The notes under the pieces: model-generated
What the model saw: only the letters and a program-made list of their open reading frames with translations
Database searches by the model: none
Told to the model about the DNA's origin: nothing
In this document: in pieces, positions 1 through 6,656 of the stretch
How positions within the stretch are numbered: position 1 is the first letter of the stretch
Layout of the letters: every line of letters begins with the position of its first letter
Assembly (NCBI GenBank): GCA_030628245.1
Contig: DAOVRI010000022.1
Location: 1-13,740, forward strand
Length of the DNA stretch: 13,740 bases
Source of the DNA: Dehalococcoidales bacterium
GTDB lineage: Bacteria; Chloroflexota; Dehalococcoidia; Dehalococcoidales; RBG-16-60-22
Direction of reading: 5' to 3'
Translations under genes and position numbers: made by a program

Positions 1-200
1 ATAACCAGCCCACCGCTGGCCATGCCTCCCAGATGCCCGTATCTTTCGATAAGGATTGTCCTGGCGCCGTTACGCGCGGCGGCTACGGCCGCCGAGTGAC
101 CCCCCGGGCCACCGCCGACAACGACGACATCAGCCTCATGGTAGACGTTAGTTTCCCGGGACGGCTCGGTAATCGTTCGGGGAGATGAACTGGTACTCAT
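1..200 (-). CDS. FAD-dependent oxidoreductase, N-terminal fragment (runs off window)
   Basis: Only the first 66 codons are present; the rest lies beyond position 1. The ATG is at 200-198, preceded by a full Shine-Dalgarno AAGGAGG (215-209) 8 nt upstream. After about 22 polar, Ser/Thr-rich residues comes a beta strand and a dinucleotide-binding GGGPGG loop, then the acidic end of the second strand (ILIER). It continues into YGHLGGMASGGLV, which is typical of the FAD-binding N-terminus of the 'FAD dependent oxidoreductase' family related to fumarate reductase-like flavoproteins. The substrate cannot be told from this fragment. The polar N-terminal extension is not an obvious signal peptide. It lies downstream, on the same strand, of the propeller and transporter genes, but a 245-nt non-coding stretch with palindromic repeats separates it from them, so co-transcription is uncertain. 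Confidence 0.85.
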   Translation of the reverse strand, partial: MSTSSSPRTITEPSRETNVYHEADVVVVGGGPGGHSAAVAAARNGARTILIERYGHLGGMASGGLV

Positions 201-242
201 GGTAGCAACCTCCTTGACAGTGTTCAGCAGTTTTTCGATATC

Positions 243-285
243 ATTCCCGCGAAGCTTGCCCCGTACTTGATACGGGGGCGGGAAT
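243..285. repeat. REP-like palindrome 1
   Basis: The outer arms ATTCCCGC (243-250) and GCGGGAAT (278-285) are exact inverted repeats. Nested inside is a second perfect stem, CCCCGTA (259-265) with TACGGGG (271-277), around a 5-nt loop. The flanks ATTCC...GGAATCCAG match the widespread bacterial REP/MITE-like palindrome family with GTCATTCC ends. Confidence 0.7.
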
Positions 286-301
286 CCAGTACTCCCACTC
301 T

Positions 302-328
302 GTCATTCCAGCGCAAGCTGGAATCCAG
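302..328. repeat. REP-like palindrome 2 (minimal unit)
   Basis: GTCATTCC...GGAATCCAG unit with perfect 8-bp arms ATTCCAGC (305-312) and GCTGGAAT (317-324) around the loop GCAA. It has the same terminal motif as the element at 243-285 and lies only 16 nt from it. Confidence 0.7.
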
Positions 329-348
329 CGGAGGGGATGAGGTGTTAT

Positions 349-392
349 CTGGATTCTCGGGTCAAGCCTTCAGGCTGAAACCCGAGAATGAC
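349..392. repeat. REP-like palindrome 3
   Basis: The outer arms ATTCTCGGGT (353-362) and ACCCGAGAAT (380-389) pair perfectly over 10 bp. An inner stem AGCCT (365-369)/AGGCT (372-376) is nested inside. The element reads CTGGATTC...GAATGAC, so the family ends are in the opposite orientation to palindromes 1 and 2. On the minus strand it lies 54 nt beyond the stop of the propeller gene and could act as a transcript-end stem-loop, although no T-tract follows. Confidence 0.65.
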
Positions 393-445
393 ATTATCGA
401 ACAAACTCCAGGTAACGCGCCATCTCTCTCTTACTCTCAATCCGG

Positions 446-1735
446 CTATTCGAAGGCATATAGCTTGCCATCATGTGAACCGATATACACCATACCGTTA
501 GCCACGGCAGGGGAAGAGGTAATTTTACCTCCGGTAAGGTAGCCCCAGAGCCTATCGCCGTTGGCTCTATTCACGGCGTAGAAGCGTCCATCGTGACTGC
601 CGGCATAGACAGCCGAATCCGTAACCGCGGGCGAGGATACCATCGTATCCAGGGCCTCAAATGACCACAACACCTGGCGGGTACTTTCCTCCATGGCCAA
701 CAGGTTATAAGCGGCACCCAGATAAATGACGTCGTCCACCAGCGCCGGAGAGGAGCTTGTTCTTATCCCCCACCCCAGCCAGTGCACCCAGATAAAGCCG
801 GAAGCATCCGGAGGCCTCGGCGCCGCACCGTATATATAGAACACTTTCCAGAATACTTTGAGTTTGTTTTCAAAAGGCCAGTTCTTGGCCTGGTAATCAA
901 TGGCATACACCCAACCCCCGGTATTGGTGAAATAGGCGACTCCATTACTCACTACGGGAGACGTTACGACAGATGAGTGCGTGTTAAAATTAAGACGAAG
1001 CCGCCCGCTTTTAGCATTCAGGACGTAGCAGGAGCCGTCCACAGAGCCGACAATGACAACGCCATCGATAACAATCGGCGATGACACGACGATACTATCC
1101 GCCTTAAAATTCCATAGTTCCGTTCCGGTCATGATATCAACTGCATAAATATGGTAATCGTCAGAGCCAAAATAGACCACGCCGTTAGCTACTGCGGGAG
1201 ATGACCTTACGGCGTATTTTGCCCCGAAAGACCACAGCATGGTACCGGTAACGGCGTCCAGCGCATACAGTTCGCCATCGTTTGACCCGCAATACACGAC
1301 ACCATTGACAACCACGGGTGAGGAGTCTACCCAGCTGCCCGCCTTGAATGACCAGAGTTTCTCACCGGTAGTCGCATCAAGAGCATAAATATGGTAATCC
1401 CTGGAACCGACGTAGACAACTCCATCAACTACTGCGGGTGAAGAATGGATGGCGTCGCCCGTAGAAAAAGTCCATTTCAGTGTGCCCTGAGGTAAGTCAC
1501 CACCCGGATTGATGCTACCGGTATGAGCCAGGTCACGGCGGAACATGGTCCAATCCCCGCGCTGCGGTGACGATTCTATTTCCTCAGAAATCCCGAAAAT
1601 AACGTCGGTGAACTGATATAAACTGAGAAACAATACTGCCAGGAGGATGACGCCGAGCGTAGTCAGCCAGATAATCCTGCGGCGTCTTAAGATGATTTTC
1701 CTTCTACGCTCCAGTTCTGCGTGGTCTATAAACAT
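446..1735 (-). CDS. Membrane-anchored PQQ-type beta-propeller repeat protein
   Basis: A 429-residue protein with a basic N-terminus (RRRKIILRRRR, about residues 10-20) and one hydrophobic segment (about 21-40). The propeller is therefore predicted outside the membrane, anchored by an uncleaved signal anchor. The motif WTMFRRDLAHTG (about 62-73) is the usual entry of PQQ-like WD40 proteins. Eight blades follow with a period of about 40 residues (SSPAVxxGVVYxGSxDxxxYALDxxTGxxLW), starting near residues 98, 138, 178, 218 and 258. Blade 5 carries an aromatic-rich insertion (WVHWLGWG). The fold is shared by BamB and PQQ-dependent dehydrogenases. No dehydrogenase catalytic residues or cytochrome domain are visible, so a binding or assembly role is more likely than catalysis. 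The ATG is at 1735-1733, and upstream is only a weak SD (AGGGAC). Function is not assignable beyond the fold. Confidence 0.85.
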   Translation of the reverse strand: MFIDHAELERRRKIILRRRRIIWLTTLGVILLAVLFLSLYQFTDVIFGISEEIESSPQRGDWTMFRRDLAHTGSINPGGDLPQGTLKWTFSTGDAIHSSPAVVDGVVYVGSRDYHIYALDATTGEKLWSFKAGSWVDSSPVVVNGVVYCGSNDGELYALDAVTGTMLWSFGAKYAVRSSPAVANGVVYFGSDDYHIYAVDIMTGTELWNFKADSIVVSSPIVIDGVVIVGSVDGSCYVLNAKSGRLRLNFNTHSSVVTSPVVSNGVAYFTNTGGWVYAIDYQAKNWPFENKLKVFWKVFYIYGAAPRPPDASGFIWVHWLGWGIRTSSSPALVDDVIYLGAAYNLLAMEESTRQVLWSFEALDTMVSSPAVTDSAVYAGSHDGRFYAVNRANGDRLWGYLTGGKITSSPAVANGMVYIGSHDGKLYAFE

Positions 1736-1751
1736 ATTAGTCCCTGTAAAA

Positions 1752-1781
1752 ATATTAGCGTTTATACGCTCATGCTGTCAA
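1752..1781 (-). promoter_or_regulatory. Possible sigma70-type promoter for the propeller gene
   Basis: On the minus strand a perfect -35 TTGACA (1781-1776) is followed after 18 nt by TAATAT (1757-1752), a weaker -10. The start codon lies 16 nt downstream of the -10, so the leader would be only about 10 nt. Confidence 0.45.
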
Positions 1782-1791
1782 TTTAACGTAT

Positions 1792-1817
1792 GAAAACAAT
1801 AGGTCCGGGACAGACCT
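1792..1817 (-). terminator. Weak possible terminator after the MFS gene
   Basis: Just past the transporter stop codon, the minus strand forms AGGTC (1817-1813)/GACCT (1805-1801) around a 7-nt loop, followed by ATTGTTTT. The stem is only 5 bp, so it would be a weak terminator at best. Confidence 0.35.
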
Positions 1818-1829
1818 GCCGTGTTATGT

Positions 1830-3149
1830 CTACCATGTCTGGCCGATGGTCTTAGCGACAGGCGGTTTAGGAGAGCGCACGAAGAACATCAATAGCGTAG
1901 CCAGGGCGGCGAACACAAGCGCGGTGATAAAGGCTATATTATAGCTTCCGGTGGTATCGAACACCCAGCCGTAGTAGACCGGGGCGATAAGCCCCATGGG
2001 AGATAAGAAAGCTATCATGGTGCCGAGTATGGAGCCGAAAGCCTTCCTGCCGAAGTAGCGGCCGATTATAAGGATAACCAATGGCGTTACCGCCCCCGAG
2101 CTAATGCCATGACATGCCAGCAATATGTAAACCGACGGCAAATTCTGAAACAAGAGGAAAACACTTATGCCGATGACCTGCATCAGAAACGCCCCGAGCA
2201 GAAGAAATTGGATGCGATTTTTAGGGACACGGTCGGCTATAAGCCCGCCAAAAAACCTGGCAGGGATGGTAAAGAATATCATCATACTCATCATACCGCT
2301 GGCTACGGCTTCTTCAATCCCCATGTCGGTTAAAAAGGGGAAAATATGTACGTTGAAACCGCCGGCGATAAAGTTATGCGCGCTGAAACCAATAATCAAC
2401 AGCCAGTAAGTACTCGTTTTAAAGGCCTGCTTGAAGGTATACTCCCTCTCCTCCAACTTTGAGGCATACCCTTCGCCCCTTTCAGTTATTCCTCCTTTGT
2501 CTTCTTCCCCGCTAAGGCTAACCTCAGCCCCGTCAGGGAGCAGGTTGTAGTATTCCGGACACTGCGGTTTTATCAACATGTAAGCAAACGGGACACTGGC
2601 AAACATGATGATACCCCAGAGGAGACAGGTGAAACGCCAGCCCTGTAAATCTATGAGCGGAGTAATTATTTGCAGAACAACGATGCCGAATATACTGATA
2701 ACGCCGAACTTAATACCCTGCGCCAGTCCCCTACGGCGTATAAACCAGTCGTTAATCGACTTGTCACAGGCGACCGTCAGGCCGATATTAAGTCCAAGTC
2801 CTATCAGGACACCCCAGGCGACATAGTAATGCCATACCTCGGTGATATAGTTCATGAATATCATGCCGGCCCCGGCGATGCAGATGCCGAAAATAACAAT
2901 CCATCTCGGACCGAACTTATCCGAGAGCCAGCCTACCAGCGGCGAAGTGATGCCGCCTTCAAGTCGTCCGATTCCGGCCGCCAGAGACGTGAAAGCCCGG
3001 TTCAGTTCCAGTTCGGTGGCAATGGGTTTGAAAAATACTGAAATCCCGTAGGTATTGAAGCCGTGACCCAGGCCGGATATGATGCCGATGTATAATACGG
3101 ACCACCATCCGAAGAAGATACGAGGGCCAGATTTTTTTCTTTGCGACAA
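1830..3149 (-). CDS. MFS transporter, monocarboxylate / oxalate-formate antiporter-like
   Basis: A 439-residue polytopic protein with about 12 hydrophobic helices and a hydrophilic, acidic central loop (about 195-243) between the two six-helix halves. The MFS signature GWLSDKFGPR (about 73-82) follows helix 2, and a weaker counterpart GLIADRVPKNR occurs in the second half. The start FGWWSVLYIGIISGLGHGFNTYGISVFFKP resembles the monocarboxylate transporter / oxalate:formate antiporter branch, which suggests an organic-acid substrate. The exact substrate is not visible. The start is TTG at 3149-3147: a TGA lies four codons upstream, no nearby ATG exists, and GAGGT is spaced 6 nt ahead. It follows the Lrp/AsnC gene by 59 nt on the same strand, so that regulator may control it. 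Confidence 0.9.
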   Translation of the reverse strand: MSQRKKSGPRIFFGWWSVLYIGIISGLGHGFNTYGISVFFKPIATELELNRAFTSLAAGIGRLEGGITSPLVGWLSDKFGPRWIVIFGICIAGAGMIFMNYITEVWHYYVAWGVLIGLGLNIGLTVACDKSINDWFIRRRGLAQGIKFGVISIFGIVVLQIITPLIDLQGWRFTCLLWGIIMFASVPFAYMLIKPQCPEYYNLLPDGAEVSLSGEEDKGGITERGEGYASKLEEREYTFKQAFKTSTYWLLIIGFSAHNFIAGGFNVHIFPFLTDMGIEEAVASGMMSMMIFFTIPARFFGGLIADRVPKNRIQFLLLGAFLMQVIGISVFLLFQNLPSVYILLACHGISSGAVTPLVILIIGRYFGRKAFGSILGTMIAFLSPMGLIAPVYYGWVFDTTGSYNIAFITALVFAALATLLMFFVRSPKPPVAKTIGQTW

Positions 3150-3208
3150 GATGTTACCTCATTTAAAGAGCAAGAAATTATCTCTATATGCGCAGCATCG
3201 TGGAATAT

Positions 3209-3676
3209 TTAAAACTGACAGAGCGCGGCCACGTCCAGATTATGTTCCCAGGGACTCCGGGAAATATGCATGGCCACAAAGGTGCTCGTCCGGACGATTT
3301 CCGGTATATTGGCGATAACATCCTTGACGAACTCATCAAACTCTTTAGGCGTGTGAAAAGCGAAAATCCCGATTATATCATAAGTGCCGGTACACCCGCA
3401 CAGGTAATAAACGTTGGGGCTCTCTATCAGCAGATGCTCTACGCGCTCGGCAGAACCCACTTTAACTTCAATGCACATGACACACATGAAATTGAGCCCC
3501 AGCTGCTCGGGATTGGGTATGGCGCTTATCTTCATCGTATTGCTTTTCACCAGGCCCCTGACTCTATTACGCACGGTCCCTTCCGATACTTCCAGCTTCC
3601 GGCCGATTTCCCGGAAACTCTGCCTGGCGTCTTCCTGCAGTTCCCTGATTATTTTCTGACCGAGTTCATCCAGCAT
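3209..3676 (-). CDS. Lrp/AsnC-family transcriptional regulator
   Basis: A 155-residue protein, the usual Lrp/AsnC length. Residues 1-55 form the DNA-binding domain: LDELGQKIIRELQEDAR, then the helix-turn-helix FREIGRKLEVSEGTVRNRVRGLV. Residues about 62-140 are the RAM ligand-binding/oligomerisation domain, with the family signature GTYDIIGIFAF near 97-107. Four Cys residues (65, 68, 93, 95) in the RAM domain are unusual and could make it redox- or metal-sensitive; that is speculation. I chose ATG 3676-3674 because AGGAGGT (3688-3682) sits 5 nt upstream. A TTG ten codons earlier (3706) has no comparable site. It is divergent from the dodecin gene and upstream of the MFS gene, so likely targets are itself and these neighbours. 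The effector is unknown. Confidence 0.92.
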   Translation of the reverse strand: MLDELGQKIIRELQEDARQSFREIGRKLEVSEGTVRNRVRGLVKSNTMKISAIPNPEQLGLNFMCVMCIEVKVGSAERVEHLLIESPNVYYLCGCTGTYDIIGIFAFHTPKEFDEFVKDVIANIPEIVRTSTFVAMHISRSPWEHNLDVAALCQF

Positions 3677-3717
3677 ATCACACCTCCTGAACAGGGTTGA
3701 GTACAATATCCTCTGTA

Positions 3718-3746
3718 ACTATACGCAAATTTGTAAATAAATGCAA
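3718..3746 (-). promoter_or_regulatory. Promoter of the Lrp/AsnC gene
   Basis: On the minus strand TTGCAT (3746-3741) and TATAGT (3723-3718) are separated by exactly 17 nt, about 40 nt upstream of the chosen ATG. On the plus strand GCAAATT occurs at 3725-3731 and again at 3743-3749. This 18-nt-spaced AT-rich direct repeat overlaps the promoter and could be an autoregulatory site for the Lrp-type protein; the operator role is inference. Confidence 0.6.
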
Positions 3747-3852
3747 ATTCAGAGATTGGTTGCGCAATATTACAGGGGCATCGCCGGCTCCAGGTTGGGG
3801 TCTGCGCATACGCACAATGGAGTATCTAACGGTAATATTGTTTTTAACAAAA

Positions 3853-3881
3853 TTGATTTTAATGAATAAGAGGTATATAAT
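3853..3881 (+). promoter_or_regulatory. Sigma70-type promoter of the dodecin gene
   Basis: TTGATT (3853-3858) and a perfect TATAAT (3876-3881) have 17-nt spacing. The expected start point is about 20 nt upstream of the dodecin start codon. A very strong purine-rich SD, AGGAGGAGGG (3896-3905), follows, so the gene looks well expressed. Confidence 0.75.
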
Positions 3882-3909
3882 AATTAATCATTCTTAGGAG
3901 GAGGGAGCC

Positions 3910-4125
3910 ATGCCAAATAGCGTCTACAAGATAATCACACTGGTCGGTAGCAGTACCGAATCCTGGCAGAAGGCGGCCACCAATGCCGTCGAAATGGCGT
4001 CCAAGACACTTAAGGACCTGCGGATTGCCGAAATCGAGGAGCTGGATATGCAAATCGATGACGGCAAGGTCATCAGCTACCGGGCTAAGGTGAGAGTCTC
4101 CTTCAAGTATCACGGCAAAGAATAA
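3910..4125 (+). CDS. Dodecin family flavin-binding protein (variant without the flavin-stacking Trp)
   Basis: A 71-residue protein matching the dodecin family over its whole length: VYKIITLVGSS (strand 1), ESWQKAATNAVEMASKTLKDL (helix), then two long strands ending KVRVSFKYHGKE. Dodecins form hollow dodecamers that store or sequester flavins such as riboflavin, FMN or FAD. In well-studied dodecins a Trp in strand 2 (W36 in the Halobacterium protein, in the WAEV motif) stacks on the isoalloxazine ring. Here the aligned residue is Ile39 (RIAEI), so ligand binding may be weaker or different. W19 lies in the helix and is not that residue. It is the only plus-strand gene in the window, has its own promoter, and is monocistronic. 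In an organism with so many flavoproteins in the adjacent operon, a flavin-buffering role is plausible. Confidence 0.9.
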   Translation: MPNSVYKIITLVGSSTESWQKAATNAVEMASKTLKDLRIAEIEELDMQIDDGKVISYRAKVRVSFKYHGKE

Positions 4126-4160
4126 ATCATTTTCTCCGCTTCAACTATTCCGGCAATCGG

Positions 4161-4187
4161 GGGAGGATAGAATTTACCTACCCTCCC
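4161..4187. terminator. Possible terminator hairpin between the convergent dodecin and PlsY-like genes
   Basis: GGGAGGATAG (4161-4170) and CTACCCTCCC (4178-4187) pair over 10 bp with one A-C mismatch around a 7-nt loop. It lies between two convergent stop codons, where a bidirectional terminator is expected. No clean T-tract follows on either strand, so factor-independent activity is uncertain. Confidence 0.4.
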
Positions 4188-4235
4188 TCGAGCATTATTA
4201 ATATCCTTTTAACCACTTATACCCTGCCGCCGTAC

Positions 4236-4925
4236 TTACCGTCGCCACTGGACCGTGGCACGGTCAAACAGCAAGCGCCTCAGCAGGATACTCCCGATAT
4301 CCCGGCTCGCTTTCAAGTCTTCACTCAATCCGGCGGTAAGCCTTCTTATCATAATCAGTACATACAGGGTGGCGCAGCACCAGATTATTTCCGCCGGTTC
4401 CCCGAAGTACCAGCTGACAAACGGTAATATCAGAAAGGAGATAAACATTCCCACCGGCAGACTCCGACTGTAAGGGCCACCGACGATGGACTTGTCACCT
4501 GATTTTCCGGATTTAGCTATCAAGCGGGGGGCGGTCCTGATAATTAGAGCGATAATGATGATAATAGCCGCCACGAGGCCGGGTACGGGAGTTAATGTTA
4601 TGACCACAGCCATGGCGATACTGTTGCCCTTTTCTCCATCGAACCTTGAAAATACCGGCCACATCTGGCCGCAGACAGCGGCCAATCCGGCAATGGCAAT
4701 AGTAGCCAGACCGAAATCGAGGTTTTTAGCTACGAGCACGGGCAGGACTCCTTTGGCAAATTCCCCCAGCACTCCCATAACACCAATGACTCTACCCGCC
4801 CGATACCAGAGATTCTCGTGAAAATCCCCCTCCAGGTCCACACGGCGGAGCTTCGCCAGAAGAGGCAGGTGCGGTATGGAACCGAAAATATAGGAACCAA
4901 GTACCAAAACTATATCAGCCCACAT
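4236..4925 (-). CDS. PlsY-like membrane acyltransferase homologue, divergent motifs
   Basis: A 229-residue, very hydrophobic protein resembling PlsY, which transfers an acyl group from acyl phosphate to glycerol 3-phosphate in the membrane. It keeps GSIP (15-18), the helix after LGEFAKGVLPVLVA, and a block GQMWPVFSRFDGEKGN (86-101) corresponding to the PlsY GHxFPVFxxFxGGKGV motif. Two motifs are altered: GGKGV is GEKGN, and the usual SGNxGATN block is GDFHENLW (33-40). It is also longer than typical PlsY (about 200 residues). Substrate or activity may therefore differ, and plsY itself should not be assumed. I prefer ATG 4925. A GTG at 4973 would add 16 residues, but neither start has a good SD. 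TTGACA (4970-4965) lies inside that extension, which supports the shorter form. It follows metF after 109 nt. Confidence 0.7.
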   Translation of the reverse strand: MWADIVLVLGSYIFGSIPHLPLLAKLRRVDLEGDFHENLWYRAGRVIGVMGVLGEFAKGVLPVLVAKNLDFGLATIAIAGLAAVCGQMWPVFSRFDGEKGNSIAMAVVITLTPVPGLVAAIIIIIALIIRTAPRLIAKSGKSGDKSIVGGPYSRSLPVGMFISFLILPFVSWYFGEPAEIIWCCATLYVLIMIRRLTAGLSEDLKASRDIGSILLRRLLFDRATVQWRR

Positions 4926-5034
4926 TTTATCTATGGTAAGAGGGTAAATAAAAAGACAGGTGAATGTCAACACGAAAAGGCCAGAACAACAGGGTCAGAG
5001 GCATACAATACTTTTCTGTCGCTGTAGCCGGGGT

Positions 5035-5919
5035 CTAAAGTCCCGCGGCGGCCATAATATCGGGGACTGCTTCCTCCCTGCCGATGGCCATGATATGGAC
5101 GCCGCCGCAGATGGCGTCTTTCTTCAAGGCGGCAATGGTACGTCCGGCAATCTCAATCCCTTTGGCCAGCATCTCTTCCTTGGGCACCCCGGTTAGTTCG
5201 TCAATCAGGTCCTGGGGAACGAAGATGCCGGGGACGTTTTCTGTCATGTACCTGGCCATCCTGGCCGATGAAAGCAGGACGATACCGGCCAGTATTGGGG
5301 TCTTAAACTTACGGGCGTAATCCATGAACTTCGTGAAATTGTCCAGGTCGTAAATAGCCTGGGTCTGGAAAAACTCGGCGCCGACCTCGACCTTCTTTTC
5401 GAATTTAATCAACTGCGGTTCGATGGGCTGCGCCTCGGGGGTAACGATAGCCCCGGCACAAAACTCCACGGCCCCATCCAGATTATTGCCCCCCAGGTCC
5501 TGCCCGTCCATCATCTGGTGGATTGTTTTTAGAAGCTGCAGGGAATCGAGGTCGAAGACACCCATGGCCTCTTTATGGTCGCCCACCGGCACGGCATCGC
5601 CGGTGAGACAGAGGACGTTCCTGATGCCGCGAGTGTAAGCGAAGAGGAGGTCGGCCTCCAGAGCCATGCGATTGCGGTCGCGGCAGGTCATCTGCATGAT
5701 GGCCTCACCGCCCTTCTCAACGACAGCCAGAGCGCCGCCCAGCGAGGGGAAGCGCATCACGGAGCTCTGGTGGTCGGTAATATTAATCGCATCCACCCTG
5801 TCCTTGAGAAGGTCGATATGGTGCAGGAACTTTTCCAGGTTCGTTCCCTTGGGCGGAGCGACCTCGCTGGTAATCACAAACTTACCGGAGTCAAGGGCTT
5901 CTTTGAAACGCGATACCAT
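5035..5919 (-). CDS. metF: 5,10-methylenetetrahydrofolate reductase, MetF-type catalytic subunit
   Basis: A 294-residue FAD protein of the MTHFR TIM-barrel family, normal length for bacterial MetF. It reduces methylene-THF to methyl-THF, the last folate step of the Wood-Ljungdahl methyl branch and the methyl source for methionine. Visible landmarks are TSEVAPPKGT near the N-terminus (the Glu of strand 1), NITDHQSSVMRFPSL, LCLTGDAVPVGDH (equivalent of the GD.P flavin/folate loop), FFQTQAIYD and GIVLLSSARMARYM. The start is ATG 5919, with GAGGGGG and AAGG just upstream. A TTG 14 codons earlier is less likely. The upstream neighbour is metV, 80 nt away, as in acetogens where MetF and MetV form the MetFV core. 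The preceding operon genes may provide its electron donor. No NAD(P)H-binding domain of its own is visible beyond the barrel. Confidence 0.93.
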   Translation of the reverse strand: MVSRFKEALDSGKFVITSEVAPPKGTNLEKFLHHIDLLKDRVDAINITDHQSSVMRFPSLGGALAVVEKGGEAIMQMTCRDRNRMALEADLLFAYTRGIRNVLCLTGDAVPVGDHKEAMGVFDLDSLQLLKTIHQMMDGQDLGGNNLDGAVEFCAGAIVTPEAQPIEPQLIKFEKKVEVGAEFFQTQAIYDLDNFTKFMDYARKFKTPILAGIVLLSSARMARYMTENVPGIFVPQDLIDELTGVPKEEMLAKGIEIAGRTIAALKKDAICGGVHIMAIGREEAVPDIMAAAGL

Positions 5920-5932
5920 TATCCTTACCCCC

Positions 5933-5989
5933 TCAATAAATCCTGTGGCCTTCTGAGTCAAAGACTTTTTTAAAATATAATGCTAACAT
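5933..5989 (-). CDS. Possible 18-codon leader ORF between metV and metF
   Basis: ATG at 5989-5987 opens an 18-codon frame (MLALYFKKVFDSEGHRIY) that stops at TGA 5935-5933. It is preceded by GAGGTAAGG, which closely resembles the site before metF itself (GAGGGGGTAAGGATA). Its stop codon overlaps the metF ribosome site, so translation of the leader could be coupled to metF. The frame is short and could be chance; there is no homology I recognise. Confidence 0.2.
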   Translation of the reverse strand: MLALYFKKVFDSEGHRIY

Positions 5990-5999
5990 CCTTACCTCA

Positions 6000-6644
6000 C
6001 TAAGTAATTTTGACGGCTCTCGGTTTAGGGACGATGTGGTGATTGCGTGGCGGCTGGTACTGTCGCATCAGGTCAAGCCTGCCCTGCTCTTTCAAGCGAT
6101 TATAGATGAGAGTCCAGGCACAGTCCTTATCTTTATCGACCTCGCACTTGCCGTTATTGGTGCCGCCGCAGGGCCCGTTAACCAGTCCCTTGTGGCAGGC
6201 GGTAAGCGGACAGATGCCGGCCGTCTGCCCGAGAAGACACTGGCCGCACTGGGCGCAGGCCTCACGGAAGTAGCCGGGGGTCTCTTCCACGGCAATGAAC
6301 AGGGTATCCACGGCCGGAATCACCGGTTTGTTGATATACAGGTTCATCCGGTGCACGCCCAGGGCGCAGCTCATCGATAGAATAGCGTCGGCGCTGCGAA
6401 TGAACTGCTCGTTCTCCTTCATGGCCACCTCGGTCATGTCATCACAGGCAGTGGGAATAACCGTCGAGCCGGTAACGCGTTTGCCCATTTCCTGAAGGCG
6501 CTCCTTCATCTCCTCGACCTGCTCAATACCACCGGTCTTGGTCATGGTGGTGCAGGTGCCGCAGCCGACCACGAATATTCTATCCAGGCCCTTAAGGCCT
6601 TCCTGTATGTCTTCTATTGATTTCTGTTTGGTTATCGATTTCAT
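6000..6644 (-). CDS. metV: MetV-type methylenetetrahydrofolate reductase partner (MTHFR C-terminal zinc/Fe-S protein)
   Basis: A 214-residue Cys-rich protein of the 'methylene-tetrahydrofolate reductase C-terminal' family, the MetV subunit found with MetF in acetogens. The N-terminal half is a Rossmann-like region with FVVGCGTC (C28, C31), C67 and C93. The C-terminal half carries the cluster/zinc ligands C130, C133, C136, C145, C150, C159, C167 and C175, including CAQCGQCLLGQ, NGPCGG and GKCEVD. In MetFV complexes MetV carries an Fe-S cluster and zinc and passes electrons to the MetF flavin; that is family knowledge. The ATG 6644 follows AGGAGGG (6658-6652), which overlaps the stop of the NuoF-GltD gene 12 nt upstream. 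This tight link suggests that the flavoprotein complex delivers electrons to MetV. Confidence 0.9.
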   Translation of the reverse strand: MKSITKQKSIEDIQEGLKGLDRIFVVGCGTCTTMTKTGGIEQVEEMKERLQEMGKRVTGSTVIPTACDDMTEVAMKENEQFIRSADAILSMSCALGVHRMNLYINKPVIPAVDTLFIAVEETPGYFREACAQCGQCLLGQTAGICPLTACHKGLVNGPCGGTNNGKCEVDKDKDCAWTLIYNRLKEQGRLDLMRQYQPPRNHHIVPKPRAVKIT

Positions 6645-6656
6645 AACAAATCCCTC

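Noticed and set aside
243..392. Possible small CRISPR array
   Set aside because: The units are palindromes with unequal cores and spacing, not identical direct repeats with uniform spacers.
446..1735. PQQ-dependent alcohol dehydrogenase
   Set aside because: Only the propeller repeats are present; no cytochrome domain or recognisable catalytic Asp/Cys-Cys motif, and the size is that of BamB-like proteins.
4965..4970. Promoter for the PlsY-like gene starting from TTGACA on the minus strand
   Set aside because: The -35 is perfect but no reasonable -10 occurs at 16-18 nt spacing.
4926..4973. GTG start extending the PlsY-like protein by 16 residues
   Set aside because: No ribosome site upstream, and the shorter form begins at the position expected for PlsY helix 1; not excluded completely.
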